Assembly: GCA_965249685.1 (NCBI GenBank)
Contig: CBDFMN010000003.1
Span: forward strand, 310,001 to 374,000
Length of the DNA: 64,000 bases
From: RH-AL1 sp965249685
Lineage (GTDB): Bacteria > Pseudomonadota > Alphaproteobacteria > Rhizobiales > Beijerinckiaceae
Reading direction: 5' to 3'
Part shown: one piece after another, positions 38,326-48,137 of the stretch
How the letters are laid out: every line of letters begins with the position of its first letter
How positions within the stretch are numbered: position 1 is the first letter of the stretch
The notes under the pieces: model-generated
Told to the model about the DNA's origin: nothing
What the model saw: only the letters and a program-made list of their open reading frames with translations
The model's database searches: none
Program-made: the position numbers and the translations under genes

Positions 38326-39621
38326 ATGGCGAACGTGGTGGTGGTCGGCGCCCAATGGGGCGACGAGGGCAAGGGCAAGATCGTCGATTGGCTGTCGAAC
38401 GAGGCCGACGTCGTGGTGCGCTTCCAGGGCGGCCACAACGCAGGGCATACGCTCGTCATCGATGGCAAGGTCTTCAAGCTGGCGCTGCTGCCCTCGGGCA
38501 TCGTGCGGCCGGGCAAGCTCTCGGTCATCGGCAATGGCGTGGTGCTCGACCCCTACCACCTCGTCGACGAGATCGCCAAGATCACGGCCCAGGGCGTCGC
38601 GGTCACCCCGGACTCGCTGCTCATCGCCGAAAACGTCACGCTCATCCTGTCGCTGCACCGTGAACTCGACGCGCACCGCGAGCAAGCGATGGCCTCGGGC
38701 GTGCAGATCGGCACGACCAAACGCGGCATCGGCCCGGCCTACGAGGACAAGGCAGGCCGCCGTGCCATCCGCCTCTCGGACCTCGCCGAACCCGATACGC
38801 TCGACGAAAAGATCGCCCGCCTGCTCGCCCACCACGAGCCGCTGCGGCGCGGGCTCGGGCTGGAGCCGGTCTCCGCCCGATCGATCCGCGAGGACCTGCT
38901 CGCGGTCGCGCCCAAGGTCTTGCCGTTCATGGCTTCGACCTGGGACCGGCTGGAGACGCTGCGCCGCGAGGGCAAGCGCATCCTCTTCGAGGGCGCGCAG
39001 GGCGCGTTGCTCGACGTCGATCACGGCACCTATCCCTTCGTCACCTCGTCGAACACGGTGGCCGGCAACGCCGCCACGGGCTCCGGCCTCGGCCCCAGGG
39101 CGATCGGCTACGTGCTCGGCATCGCCAAGGCCTATACGACGCGCGTCGGTGGCGGCCCGTTCCCGACCGAGCTCCACGACGAGATCGGCCAGCGCATCGG
39201 CGACCGCGGCCACGAATATGGCGTCAACACCGGGCGGCGGCGGCGCTGCGGCTGGTTCGACGCGGTGCTGGTGCGCCAGACTGTTAAGACCTCGGGCATC
39301 GACGGCATCGCCCTGACCAAGCTCGACATCCTCGATGGGTTCGACACCATCAACGTCTGCACCGGCTACCGGCTCGATGGCGCGTTGATCCGCCGCTTCC
39401 CGGCCAGCCAGGCCGCGCAAGCGCGCGTGCAGCCGGTCTACGAGACGATCGAGGGCTGGCAGGGCACCACGGCCAACGCTCGGTCCTGGGCAGACCTGCC
39501 GGCGCAGGCCATCAAATACGTGCGCCGGATCGAAGAGCTGATCGAAGCGCCGGTGGCTCTGCTGTCGACGAGCCCCGAACGGGACGACACGATCCTCGTG
39601 CACAATCCCTTCCGCGACTGA
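38326..39621 (+). CDS. purA: Adenylosuccinate synthetase
   Basis: GTP-dependent conversion of IMP and aspartate to adenylosuccinate in AMP synthesis. VVVVGAQWGDEGKGKIVDWLS opens the GTP-binding P-loop with the catalytic Asp and His. QGGHNAGHTLV, GTTKRGIGPAYEDKAGRRAIR, and GVNTGRRRRCGWFD are conserved. Length 431 residues. The start could also be the in-frame ATG at 38314. The open frame extends far upstream through aceA in another frame and that part is not coding. A terminator-like hairpin lies immediately before the start. Confidence 0.96.
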   Translation: MANVVVVGAQWGDEGKGKIVDWLSNEADVVVRFQGGHNAGHTLVIDGKVFKLALLPSGIVRPGKLSVIGNGVVLDPYHLVDEIAKITAQGVAVTPDSLLIAENVTLILSLHRELDAHREQAMASGVQIGTTKRGIGPAYEDKAGRRAIRLSDLAEPDTLDEKIARLLAHHEPLRRGLGLEPVSARSIREDLLAVAPKVLPFMASTWDRLETLRREGKRILFEGAQGALLDVDHGTYPFVTSSNTVAGNAATGSGLGPRAIGYVLGIAKAYTTRVGGGPFPTELHDEIGQRIGDRGHEYGVNTGRRRRCGWFDAVLVRQTVKTSGIDGIALTKLDILDGFDTINVCTGYRLDGALIRRFPASQAAQARVQPVYETIEGWQGTTANARSWADLPAQAIKYVRRIEELIEAPVALLSTSPERDDTILVHNPFRD

Positions 39622-39692
39622 GCACCGACCCGGATCGCGGCCAGATTGTGGTGGCGCATTGACGCCAAAGACAAGGGATGCTCTGAAGCCGC

Positions 39693-41093
39693 ATGGCCGA
39701 ATACTACCCGCTCCTGGCAAAAGCCGTGGCGAGCCTGCCGAATTCCACGCTGGAATCGCGCAAGGTCGTGTATGAGCGCGCCCGCAAGGCGCTCATCGGA
39801 CAGCTTCGCATGCTGCACCCGCCCGTCCCCGACGATGATATCGAGCGTGAGTCCATCGCCCTCGACGCCGCCGTGGCGCGCCTCGAAGGCGAACTCACCG
39901 CCGCGGCGGACGCGCCGACGTCCGAGCCGCCGGCCGCCGTCCCCGGAGCCGTAACGCCTCTGCCGCTCCCCGAAACGCCTGCCGCCCGCTTCCCGCCCGC
40001 CGGTGGCGCGTTGGGGCCGTCTGCAACCAAACCGTTCCCGGTGCTGCGCGCGAAAGCGCCTCTGCCCAGGGCGCCGGCCGAACGCGTCGAACCAGCGGCG
40101 GTCGGGTCCTCCTCGCCCGACGCGGCCGCGGCGCCGATGAAAGATCCCGCGCCTTGGCCACGCGACCCTGCAGCGGCGGCAGCCCTCCCTCCCTTTGAGG
40201 CGGGTGACGTCGAGCGGCGATCCCGGCCGCGCCCCGACCAGCAGCGGCCGATCGCGCCGCAGCCGCCCGAACCCAAGCGGACCAAGCGGCCCCTCTGGAT
40301 CATCCCGTTGGGGATCGGCGTCGTCGTCGCGGGTGTTGCCGTCGCGGCCTACAAACTGCGCGACCGGCCCGAGGTGCTGCGTCCCCGCACGGCGGAACAG
40401 GCGCAAGCGCCGACCGACGCCGGCAAGAGCGTGGATCGCGTCGGCAATTCGGCCGCTGCCGTCGTCGCCGAGGCGCCGAGGACGACAAACGGCGTCGCGG
40501 AGCCCGTCGGCCCGTCGGCTGGCACCAATGCCGGCAACCCGGCCGCGCCGGTTGCCGGCCGCGCCGCCCTCCTCGTCGAGGCCCCCGATGAGAAAGACAA
40601 GTTCAAGACCTATATCGGCGCGGTCGTCTGGCGCCTCGACAACGTCAGCGACGGGCAGAACCAGTCCGTAGGCCTCGCGGTGCGCGCGGATATCGACCTG
40701 CCCGACGACAAGATGAAGGCGACGGTGGTGTTCCAGAAGAACATGGAAACCTCGCTGCCGGCGTCGCACACGATCAAGATCCGTTTCAGCGTGCAGCCGG
40801 GGAGCCCCTCCGGAAGCATTAAGGAAATCAATGTGCCGCAGATGCGGCGCGAGGACAGCGCCGCCGGCGAACCGCTCGATGGCGTCACCGTGGCCATCGT
40901 CGAAAACTCCTTCCTCGTCGGTCTCAGTCCCGGGAATTCCGAATCCGCCAACCTCGAGATGCTGCGCTCGCGCGAGTGGATCGACATCCCGATCCGTCTC
41001 ACGAGCGGTAAGATCGCCAAGTTGACCTTCGAGAAGACGGCCGCCGGCCAGCGCGACTTGCAAGAGGCTGTCACCGCCTGGTCGAAGTCCTGA
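39693..41093 (+). CDS. Conserved rhizobial-type membrane-anchored hypothetical protein
   Basis: A 466-residue protein. The N-terminal ~70 residues (MAEYYPLLAKAVASLPNS, then YERARKALIGQLRMLHPP) form a helical domain that I have seen in uncharacterised Rhizobiales proteins. A long Ala/Pro-rich low-complexity linker follows. At about 210 comes one transmembrane helix, PLWIIPLGIGVVVAGVAVAA, and then another Ala-rich linker. The C-terminal ~180-residue domain after about 290, with IGAVVWRLDNVSDGQ and TIKIRFSVQPG, is predicted to be beta-rich and outside the cytoplasm. The function is unknown. It follows purA by 71 bases. Confidence 0.8.
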   Translation: MAEYYPLLAKAVASLPNSTLESRKVVYERARKALIGQLRMLHPPVPDDDIERESIALDAAVARLEGELTAAADAPTSEPPAAVPGAVTPLPLPETPAARFPPAGGALGPSATKPFPVLRAKAPLPRAPAERVEPAAVGSSSPDAAAAPMKDPAPWPRDPAAAAALPPFEAGDVERRSRPRPDQQRPIAPQPPEPKRTKRPLWIIPLGIGVVVAGVAVAAYKLRDRPEVLRPRTAEQAQAPTDAGKSVDRVGNSAAAVVAEAPRTTNGVAEPVGPSAGTNAGNPAAPVAGRAALLVEAPDEKDKFKTYIGAVVWRLDNVSDGQNQSVGLAVRADIDLPDDKMKATVVFQKNMETSLPASHTIKIRFSVQPGSPSGSIKEINVPQMRREDSAAGEPLDGVTVAIVENSFLVGLSPGNSESANLEMLRSREWIDIPIRLTSGKIAKLTFEKTAAGQRDLQEAVTAWSKS

Positions 41094-41100
41094 TCCGGGA

Positions 41101-41877
41101 TCAGTCGCCGAAGTAGAGCAGGACGAAGGCGATGCCGTTGAACAGGGCGTGCAGGCCGATCGAGGCTTTGAGCGTGCCGGTGCGCTCCCGCAGGAAGCCG
41201 AGCGCGAGGCCGACGGGGAACACGGTGAGCGCGTAGAGATGGGTTTTTTCCCAGTGCGCGAGGGCGAAGAGCAGCGAGGATGCGACCAGGCTCGCTCTGA
41301 CGCCCATCTTGGCGCGCAGGGCGGTATAAAGCCAGCCGCGAAAGACCAGTTCCTCCGTGATCGGCGCCGAAACGGTCGCGACGAGGAAGAAGACCACCCT
41401 CGTCCAAAGGTCCGGGGGCAGTGTCACCCATTCCTGCGACTTCGGGTAATAGTGCAGGAGCGCCGCATTCGCTGCCACGCTATAGATCAAGATGACGACG
41501 GCTGTCGCTGCGAAGAGCCGCAGCCTGCGGTCGGCCGGCCAAGGGTGCCATGCGACCAGGTCCCGCCAGGCACCGCCGGCGCGAAGCCTGGCGGCGGCGA
41601 GGACCCCTATGGCGACGGCCCCGTAGAGAACGACCGACAGGCACAAAAGCAGGAATTCGGCGGCGCGCGGATCGCCCTGGGCCGCGCTCCTCAGGCTGGA
41701 GACGCGAAGCGCCGCATCCTGCCACCCGAGCACCAGCGCGCCGCAGGCATAGGCGAGCGCAAGGACGAGAGCGGTGAGGGCGCACCCCCCCACGACAATC
41801 GCCACCAGGCTGAGCGGCAGTCCAATCCAGCCGTAAGGTGCGGCGCGCGGCGCATCGTGTAGGGACCCGTCTTTCAC
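41101..41877 (-). CDS. CPBP-family intramembrane metalloprotease (CAAX-like), copy 1
   Basis: Polytopic membrane protein of 258 residues with about seven hydrophobic helices. ABI/CPBP motifs: TEELVFRGWLYTAL (EExxxR), LLFALAHWEK (FxxxH) and the last helix GLHALFNG (HxxxN). The family comprises glutamate-type intramembrane proteases and relatives; the role here is unknown. The GTG start lies only seven bases after the UvrD-like helicase stop on the same strand, so the pair is probably one transcript. A paralogue occurs at 53448-54212. Confidence 0.88.
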   Translation of the reverse strand: MKDGSLHDAPRAAPYGWIGLPLSLVAIVVGGCALTALVLALAYACGALVLGWQDAALRVSSLRSAAQGDPRAAEFLLLCLSVVLYGAVAIGVLAAARLRAGGAWRDLVAWHPWPADRRLRLFAATAVVILIYSVAANAALLHYYPKSQEWVTLPPDLWTRVVFFLVATVSAPITEELVFRGWLYTALRAKMGVRASLVASSLLFALAHWEKTHLYALTVFPVGLALGFLRERTGTLKASIGLHALFNGIAFVLLYFGD

Positions 41878-41884
41878 GGGAACG

Positions 41885-44245
41885 TCAGACGGCGCTCAGG
41901 AAACTGTCCAGCACCATCTTGCGGCCGGCCTTGTCGAAATCGACGGTGAGCTTGTTGCCGTCGGCCGAGGCCACGGTGCCGTTGCCGAATTTCTGGTGGA
42001 AGACCCGCACGCCCTTGGCGAAAGCCGAGCCGACACTCGACTTGGCGACGAGATCGCCTTCGATCTGCAGCGGACCGCGCCGCGCCGCCTTGGTCCCAAA
42101 CCCGCCGGTCGCCGGCCCCGGCTGCGTCTCGCTGCGCCGTTGCGCCCGCTGCCAGCCCGGTGTCGCGTAGCTCGAACTGTAGCTGTCCATATTGGCGAAG
42201 CGCGACTGCGCGTAGCCGCCGTAGGCGTTGCCATTGGCGGCTTCCGTCACCTCGACGTGCTTCTCCGGCAATTCGTCCAGGAAGCGCGAGGGGATCGTCG
42301 TCTGCCACAGGCCGTGGATGCGCCTGTTGGTGGCGAAGTAGATCTTGGCGCGGCGCTTGGCGCGGGTGATGCCGACATAGGCGAGGCGCCGCTCCTCCTC
42401 CAGGCCGGCGCGTCCGGATTCGTCGAGCGAGCGCTGGTGCGGGAACAGCCCTTCCTCCCAGCCCGGCAGGAACACCGTCTCGAACTCCAGCCCCTTAGCG
42501 GCGTGCAGCGTCATGATCGAGACGCGCTCGCCAATTCCTTTGTCGGCCGCGTCCATCACGAGCGAGATGTGCTCGAGAAACCCAGCGAGGTCCGGGAACT
42601 CCTCCATGGATCGGACCAGCTCCTTGAGGTTTTCCAGCCGCCCGGCCGCCTCGGCCGTGCGGTCCTTCTGCCACATCTCAGCGTAGCCCGATTCTTCCAG
42701 GATCATTTCCGCGAGTTGACCTTGCGGCTTCGTCTCGACCTGATTGCTCCAGCGCGTGAAGTCCGCCACCAGTGCGCGCAGCGTCTGGCGCTGCTTGGGC
42801 TTGAGCTCCTCCGTCTCGACCATGACGCGGGCGGCCTGCATCAGGGGAATATTTTCGCGTCGGGCATAGTCGTGCAGAAGCTGCAGCGTCGCGTCGCCGA
42901 GGCCGCGTTTCGGCGTGTTGAAGATGCGTTCGAAGGCCAGATCGTCGGCCGGCTGCGCCACGCAGCGCAGATAGGCGAGCGCGTCGCGGATCTCCGCGCG
43001 CTCGTAGAAACGCGGGCCGCCGATCACGCGATAAGGCAGGCCCAGGGTAATGAAACGCTCCTCGAACTCGCGCATCTGGAAGGAGGCGCGCACCAGGATG
43101 GCGACCTCGTCCAGCGTGTGGCCGCCGCGCTGAAGCTGCTCGATCGACTCGCCGACCGTGCGGGCCTCCTCCTCCGAGTCCCAGATGCCGGTGACGGTCG
43201 TCTTGTCGCCGTCTTCGCCATCGGTAAAGAGCGTCTTGCCGAGTCGCCCCTCGTTGCGCGCGATCAGGTGCGCGGCCGTAGCGAGGATGTGTCCGGTGGA
43301 ACGGTAGTTGCGCTCCAGTCGGATCACCTTGGCACCGGGAAAATCCTTCTCGAAGCGCAGGATGTTGTCGACCTCCGCGCCACGCCAGCCGTAGATCGAC
43401 TGATCGTCGTCGCCGACGCAGCAGACGTTGTGGCGTCCCTGCGCCAGCAGCTTCAGCCAGAGGTACTGGACCGTGTTGGTGTCCTGATACTCGTCCACCA
43501 GCATGAAGCGGAATCGCTCCTGGTAGGTCTGCAGCACGTCGGGATGTTCGCGGAACAGCCGGACGGTTTCCAGCAGCAGGTCGCCGAAATCGGTGGCGTT
43601 GAGAGTCTTTAGGCGGTCTTGGTAATGCTTGTAGAGCTCGCCGCCGCGCCCGTTGGCGAAGGCACTCGCCTCCCCGGCCGGCACGTGGGCGGGATCAAGC
43701 CCGCGGTTCTTCCAGGCGTCGATTTGGTTGGCGAGTGCGCGCGCAGGCCAGCGTTTGTCGTCGATGTTGGCGGCCTGGATCACCTGTTTCAAGAGGCGGA
43801 TCTGGTCGTCGGTGTCGAGGATCGTGAAGCCGGATTTCAGCCCGACCAGCTCGGCGTGGCGGCGCAGGATCTTTGTCGACACGGCGTGGAACGTGCCGAG
43901 CCATGGCATACCTTCGGCGACGGGCCCGGCGAGCACGGCGACTCGCTCCTTCATCTCGCGGGCCGCCTTGTTGGTGAAAGTGACGGCCAGGATCTCGTGC
44001 GCGCGGGCGCGGCCGCAGGCCAGGATGTGAGCGATACGCGTCGTCAGCACGCGCGTCTTGCCGGTACCAGCGCCCGCCAGCACCAGCACCGGGCCGTCGA
44101 TCGCCTCGACCGCTTCGCGTTGCTCGGTGTTGAGCCCGTCAAGGTAGCGCACGTGCCCCTGGCGGGCACGAGCGCGATCGGCGATGCCGCCCGGACGTGA
44201 CAGGTGGTCAGCGTCGCTCGCTTCGCGAGGCCTAGGCAGGGCCAT
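41885..44245 (-). CDS. UvrD/PcrA-type superfamily 1A DNA helicase
   Basis: 3'-5' DNA helicase for repair and replication-fork rescue. The SF1 motifs run in order: the Q-motif region LNTEQREAVEA, Walker A LAGAGTGKTRVLTTRIAHIL, TFTNKAAREMKERV, Walker B LVDEYQDTNTVQYLWLKLL, DDDQSIYGWRGA, LERNYRST, and VSIMTLHAAKGLEFETVFLPGWEEG. The C-terminal ~120 residues end in a small Tudor-like FGNGTVASADGNKLTVDFD. 786 residues from ATG 44245; a GTG at 44152 (VRYLDGLNTEQ) is a reasonable alternative start. It is followed by the CPBP gene. Confidence 0.93.
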   Translation of the reverse strand: MALPRPREASDADHLSRPGGIADRARARQGHVRYLDGLNTEQREAVEAIDGPVLVLAGAGTGKTRVLTTRIAHILACGRARAHEILAVTFTNKAAREMKERVAVLAGPVAEGMPWLGTFHAVSTKILRRHAELVGLKSGFTILDTDDQIRLLKQVIQAANIDDKRWPARALANQIDAWKNRGLDPAHVPAGEASAFANGRGGELYKHYQDRLKTLNATDFGDLLLETVRLFREHPDVLQTYQERFRFMLVDEYQDTNTVQYLWLKLLAQGRHNVCCVGDDDQSIYGWRGAEVDNILRFEKDFPGAKVIRLERNYRSTGHILATAAHLIARNEGRLGKTLFTDGEDGDKTTVTGIWDSEEEARTVGESIEQLQRGGHTLDEVAILVRASFQMREFEERFITLGLPYRVIGGPRFYERAEIRDALAYLRCVAQPADDLAFERIFNTPKRGLGDATLQLLHDYARRENIPLMQAARVMVETEELKPKQRQTLRALVADFTRWSNQVETKPQGQLAEMILEESGYAEMWQKDRTAEAAGRLENLKELVRSMEEFPDLAGFLEHISLVMDAADKGIGERVSIMTLHAAKGLEFETVFLPGWEEGLFPHQRSLDESGRAGLEEERRLAYVGITRAKRRAKIYFATNRRIHGLWQTTIPSRFLDELPEKHVEVTEAANGNAYGGYAQSRFANMDSYSSSYATPGWQRAQRRSETQPGPATGGFGTKAARRGPLQIEGDLVAKSSVGSAFAKGVRVFHQKFGNGTVASADGNKLTVDFDKAGRKMVLDSFLSAV

Positions 44246-44365
44246 GAGATGCTCGGAACAAAATGTGAATCACACTGCCTATATGGAGCCGCGCCGCCGC
44301 GATGTCGACCTTTGACCGCGCCGACGGGAATGCTCGGTGAACCGTCGCCAGATCGGGGTTGGGTT

Positions 44366-44394
44366 GCGCCTCCAGAACCTATCGCAGGAGGCGC
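44366..44394. other. Inverted repeat between glycosyltransferase and helicase genes
   Basis: GCGCCTCC and GGAGGCGC are perfect complements separated by 13 bases, about 95 bases past the glycosyltransferase stop and 120 bases before the helicase start. There is no T-run on either strand, so I call it only an inverted repeat. The rest of the 240-base gap shows nothing I recognise. Confidence 0.5.
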
Positions 44395-44486
44395 TACTGC
44401 CCACACTTCCGCGTCAGTCAACGGCATCGTAGCGACCGTGATCTCTACCTATGACCCGTTCCAAGCTATCGAGCCGTGACAACCTA

Positions 44487-47400
44487 TCACCGATCCCAGA
44501 TATCGGGATTGGCGGCCCTGTAATTCAATTCCTGTTTAGTAAGGTTCGGGTTGTAGAAAGGATCGCCCTTAAGAAAATACCCCCAGCGCCGATTGAATTC
44601 CTGCCGATCTTCGGGAGTCGGCTCCGTTCGTGCTTGGCTCGTGCCTTCAAAATGGTAGAGCTCCGCATAAGGGGTATAAATATTACGGTACCCCAACGCG
44701 TGTAGCTTAAGGCAGATGTCGATATCATTATAGTCGATCCGAAGTTTTTCGTCGAACAATCCCACTTCTATCAGGCAACTCATTCTTGTCGCTATACATG
44801 CCCCGGTCACTGCCAGATAGTTCCTGATGACATGGGTATAGCCGTTATAACCGATAGGTTCGATGGGGTATTGATGATAGATGTGAGCGACATGCTCGTT
44901 AATACCCAATACAACGCCGCAATGCTGGATCGTGTCGTTTGGGAAACGGAGTTTCGCTCCCACGATGCCAGTCGTCCGCCGCTGCGCAAGCCCGATTAGA
45001 GCATCGACCCACCCGGGTGTAATCACTTCAAGGTCATCATTAAGCATGATGACTAGCTCGGTTTCGACGTGCCGCAATGAAAAGTTGGCTTTGGCGGAAA
45101 AGTTGAAAGGCTTCGTAGAGCCCTGATAGCTGATGACTCGTCCGCCGAGCGCACGCACCTTATCGATCTGCTTTGGCTCGAGGTTCGTATTGTCTACTAC
45201 GAGATACTTCAATGAGCATATCGTCTCTGTAGTTCGAATGATGCTTTCCAAGAAATGGTCGAAAAGGTTTATGGCGCCTCGTCCAGGTACGTCGCCAGAA
45301 CGATTATCCGTTAAGATCACCAATGTCACAGGCAGGCCGGCAGGAATGTCGTCCTGTACGCGCAGGAGCCCCGTCGCTTCATTGATGGTGACGCGCGCAG
45401 GCCGCCCGAGCGCCCTACAGTGATCCTCGACCGCGAGACGGGCTCGTTCAAAAGCCTTGGGCTTCGCATCGATCTGAACCGCAGCGGAGCCTGGGATCAT
45501 TCGCCAATGATAAAGAATTTCCGGCACATGCACAACCTTGCGAGCAACACGTGTCATCCGCAAAGCCAAATCGTAGTCTTGCGCTCCGCTGAATTCTTCC
45601 CGTAAACCACCGACTTCCAGAAATAACGACCGGCGTACGACCAGGAAGTGTAAGAGATACATCACTGATTCCAGATGCTCCGGAGACCAATCTGGCTTAA
45701 AATAGTGATCGCATCGGCGTCCCTCGATATCGAGCTTATCTTCATCGGAATAAAGAACGTCGACTGTCGGATATTTGTTTATTGCCTCAGCCATTGCATG
45801 AAGCGCGTTCGCTGCGATTTCGTCATCATTGTCTAAAAACGCTAAGAACTTGCCCGACGAGAATCTTACTGCGGCGTTTGTGGCCGCAGAGATGCCGCGG
45901 TTACATTCACCGAAAACTACCTTGATGCGAGGATCGACGCCACGCATGGAGCGAAGCGCGTCGATAGTATCTAATCGATTTGAACCATCGTCAAATAGGA
46001 TAAGTTCCCAGTTTTTATAGTTCTGATCTCTTACGCTCGTTATACATTTATCTAAAAAAAATGGTTCTATATTATATACCGGTACTATCACGCTAAATCT
46101 AAGGCTCTCGACCGCGGTAAAGTGAGACGTGGCATTCCTGTGTGTCCCCCAGTCTTTGAAGAAGGTTGGCTCGAGCTTAAATAGCTCGAGGGACTCGATG
46201 CGCTCTTTAACTCTCAGCGAAATCGCGTGGATGCTATTTGTCTTGGCGATGCGGTGCCGTGCTTCTGTAGCTTTTAGTGCCGCCGCTTTCGGATTTCGGC
46301 GAACGTTCACCATCTGGTCCGAAACGCTGGTCTCGCTTGGGTCGGCCCAAAGTGCGTCTGCGGGATACGGACCGATCCACGCCTGCAGCTCAGTAAGCGC
46401 GAAATCGATGGGAAATATACTGTCCTCAGTACAAAAGTCTTCTATGCCAGAGTATAAAGTCGCGATGACCGGAGTTCCAAAGGCCACAGCTTCCGCAACG
46501 TTTAGTCCAAAACCCTCGGAACGATGCGCGGAGATATAGCAATCAAGGATCGCGCGGATTGCCGACACCTCATCGTCTGACAGGACATGGCCGATAAATC
46601 GTACGTTGTTCAGTCCCGCGCAGAGATCGTGAACCCTTCTGATTCCATCCGGGTCGTGCTCGGACGAGTGATACTTCAGCAGCAGCAACTCCCTCGTGCT
46701 GTTGCCAAAAGCCCCCCTGAAGGCATCGATGACAACGAGAGGGTTCTTCCGCTCGATCCCGCTACCGACATCGAATGAGGCGCCGAATACAAAAACGTCC
46801 GCCGGGATACGAAAATGGTCTCTAGGATTTAAAATGGAACTTGGCTTTATGTCTACCGCGTGAGGCATAACGAAAACTGGGATCGGGATCGTTGCCGCGA
46901 TAGCTGCGCGACAGAACTCTGACGGAACCCAAATTTCGTCGAACGCTCCGCATCCGTCGATCCACTCCGGTCTGAAGTGCGCCAGTTCCCAAACCCAGAT
47001 ACCGATATTATAACAATCGTCTAAAAGATGACGGCGGTTATCTGCGAAAAAAAGGTGCACCATATCGGCATTGATGTGAAATATATTGACCTTGCTTGAG
47101 CTAACGACGCCGATGGCCTGTTCGGAATGCCGTGTTGCTGGGACCGTCTCGAACGCGCCTCCGATACAATCGAGAGAGACGGTAGAGACCTCATATCCGG
47201 CTGCTTGTATTATCCGTACATAATCCCTGGCTGCACGGCCCAGTCCAGTCGAAGCATCCAGCATCCCGTAGAAAGTTATAGTATTCTCTTTCTTCCAATA
47301 CTTAAAAGAAGATGATCTGTCGCAGAATGTATTAAGCCCATAGGGGGCTCTTCCCTCTCTATAGCCATAGGTATTCCAGTGCCGACGCAGGTCATGAGGA

Positions 47401-47876
47401 CTTAAATCGGCGCCACCTAAGACATCAGGATTGGCGCGTCCATAATCCAACGGGTCAGCCACTAAGTTGTGACAAGCACTCTTCATCGCGACAGATTGAG
47501 CTTCCGAGGCTTGTCTATCTTTCCTCAACCATCTCCGACTCTCCTTGAAACCGCGTTGCCGATAATGATCGGCGCCACTGGCAAAACCTCCTTTAAAGAC
47601 GTTCGCTTGTACGTCGGGGTTTAATTCCAGGTAAAGAGTTTCGTTAAAGTCGCTGGGAAGCCCTTGCTGCGTATAGTCCACAGGCTTCAACGGACGTTTC
47701 TCAATACATCCATGCATTCTCCAGTGCGTGCGGCCCGATCGTATCTTTCCAGATGCCACAGCGGCCGCGACGTCACGATTGGCGGCGAGATACAGGACTT
47801 CGTCGAAGCCCTCCGGTAACCGCGTCAGCCGGTTAAAAACATTGATTATCAAATCTTTTTTGCTCACGCGCGCCAT
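44487..47876 (-). CDS. Large multidomain glycosyltransferase (NPDV repeats + GT4 + two GT2 modules)
   Basis: A 1129-residue cytoplasmic or membrane-associated enzyme. Residues ~22-180 hold three ~45-residue repeats (FDEVLYLAANRDV..HWRMHG, FNETLYLELNPDV..HYRQRGFKESR, PLDYGRANPDV..HWNTYGYREGR). Residues ~200-560 form a GT4 domain with HRSEGFGLNVAEAVAFGTP holding the E-x7-E pair. Residues ~594-860 form a GT2 domain with FSVIVPVYN, LILFDDGS and YSDEDKLD. Residues ~875-1110 form a second GT2 with VTLVILTDN and MLNDDLEVITPGW. It probably assembles a surface or capsule glycan. The DNA is clearly AT-richer, with many AT-ending codons compared with its neighbours, suggesting lateral transfer. Confidence 0.88.
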   Translation of the reverse strand: MARVSKKDLIINVFNRLTRLPEGFDEVLYLAANRDVAAAVASGKIRSGRTHWRMHGCIEKRPLKPVDYTQQGLPSDFNETLYLELNPDVQANVFKGGFASGADHYRQRGFKESRRWLRKDRQASEAQSVAMKSACHNLVADPLDYGRANPDVLGGADLSPHDLRRHWNTYGYREGRAPYGLNTFCDRSSSFKYWKKENTITFYGMLDASTGLGRAARDYVRIIQAAGYEVSTVSLDCIGGAFETVPATRHSEQAIGVVSSSKVNIFHINADMVHLFFADNRRHLLDDCYNIGIWVWELAHFRPEWIDGCGAFDEIWVPSEFCRAAIAATIPIPVFVMPHAVDIKPSSILNPRDHFRIPADVFVFGASFDVGSGIERKNPLVVIDAFRGAFGNSTRELLLLKYHSSEHDPDGIRRVHDLCAGLNNVRFIGHVLSDDEVSAIRAILDCYISAHRSEGFGLNVAEAVAFGTPVIATLYSGIEDFCTEDSIFPIDFALTELQAWIGPYPADALWADPSETSVSDQMVNVRRNPKAAALKATEARHRIAKTNSIHAISLRVKERIESLELFKLEPTFFKDWGTHRNATSHFTAVESLRFSVIVPVYNIEPFFLDKCITSVRDQNYKNWELILFDDGSNRLDTIDALRSMRGVDPRIKVVFGECNRGISAATNAAVRFSSGKFLAFLDNDDEIAANALHAMAEAINKYPTVDVLYSDEDKLDIEGRRCDHYFKPDWSPEHLESVMYLLHFLVVRRSLFLEVGGLREEFSGAQDYDLALRMTRVARKVVHVPEILYHWRMIPGSAAVQIDAKPKAFERARLAVEDHCRALGRPARVTINEATGLLRVQDDIPAGLPVTLVILTDNRSGDVPGRGAINLFDHFLESIIRTTETICSLKYLVVDNTNLEPKQIDKVRALGGRVISYQGSTKPFNFSAKANFSLRHVETELVIMLNDDLEVITPGWVDALIGLAQRRTTGIVGAKLRFPNDTIQHCGVVLGINEHVAHIYHQYPIEPIGYNGYTHVIRNYLAVTGACIATRMSCLIEVGLFDEKLRIDYNDIDICLKLHALGYRNIYTPYAELYHFEGTSQARTEPTPEDRQEFNRRWGYFLKGDPFYNPNLTKQELNYRAANPDIWDR

Positions 47877-48137
47877 CTCTGCCTCGTGAAAAGCCTGAAG
47901 CGCGTCTTAATCAATCATGACGTGTGAAGCAAGAGTAGCTAACACGCAAAGGTTGAAACATGGCCAAGCCGTGCAGTACTTCGCAGCTTGGAGTTGGCCG
48001 GATGCAGGTGGGTTTACGATCGGGTCTCCGATCGGTGCAAACGCCTGCCGTCGCTCGTTTTATCCAGCACGGCTGTGGTAAGAGCCGGAGCGGTCCTCGT
48101 ACCGTCGTGCCTGACCTGAGTAGGGCCTACCTAACCC

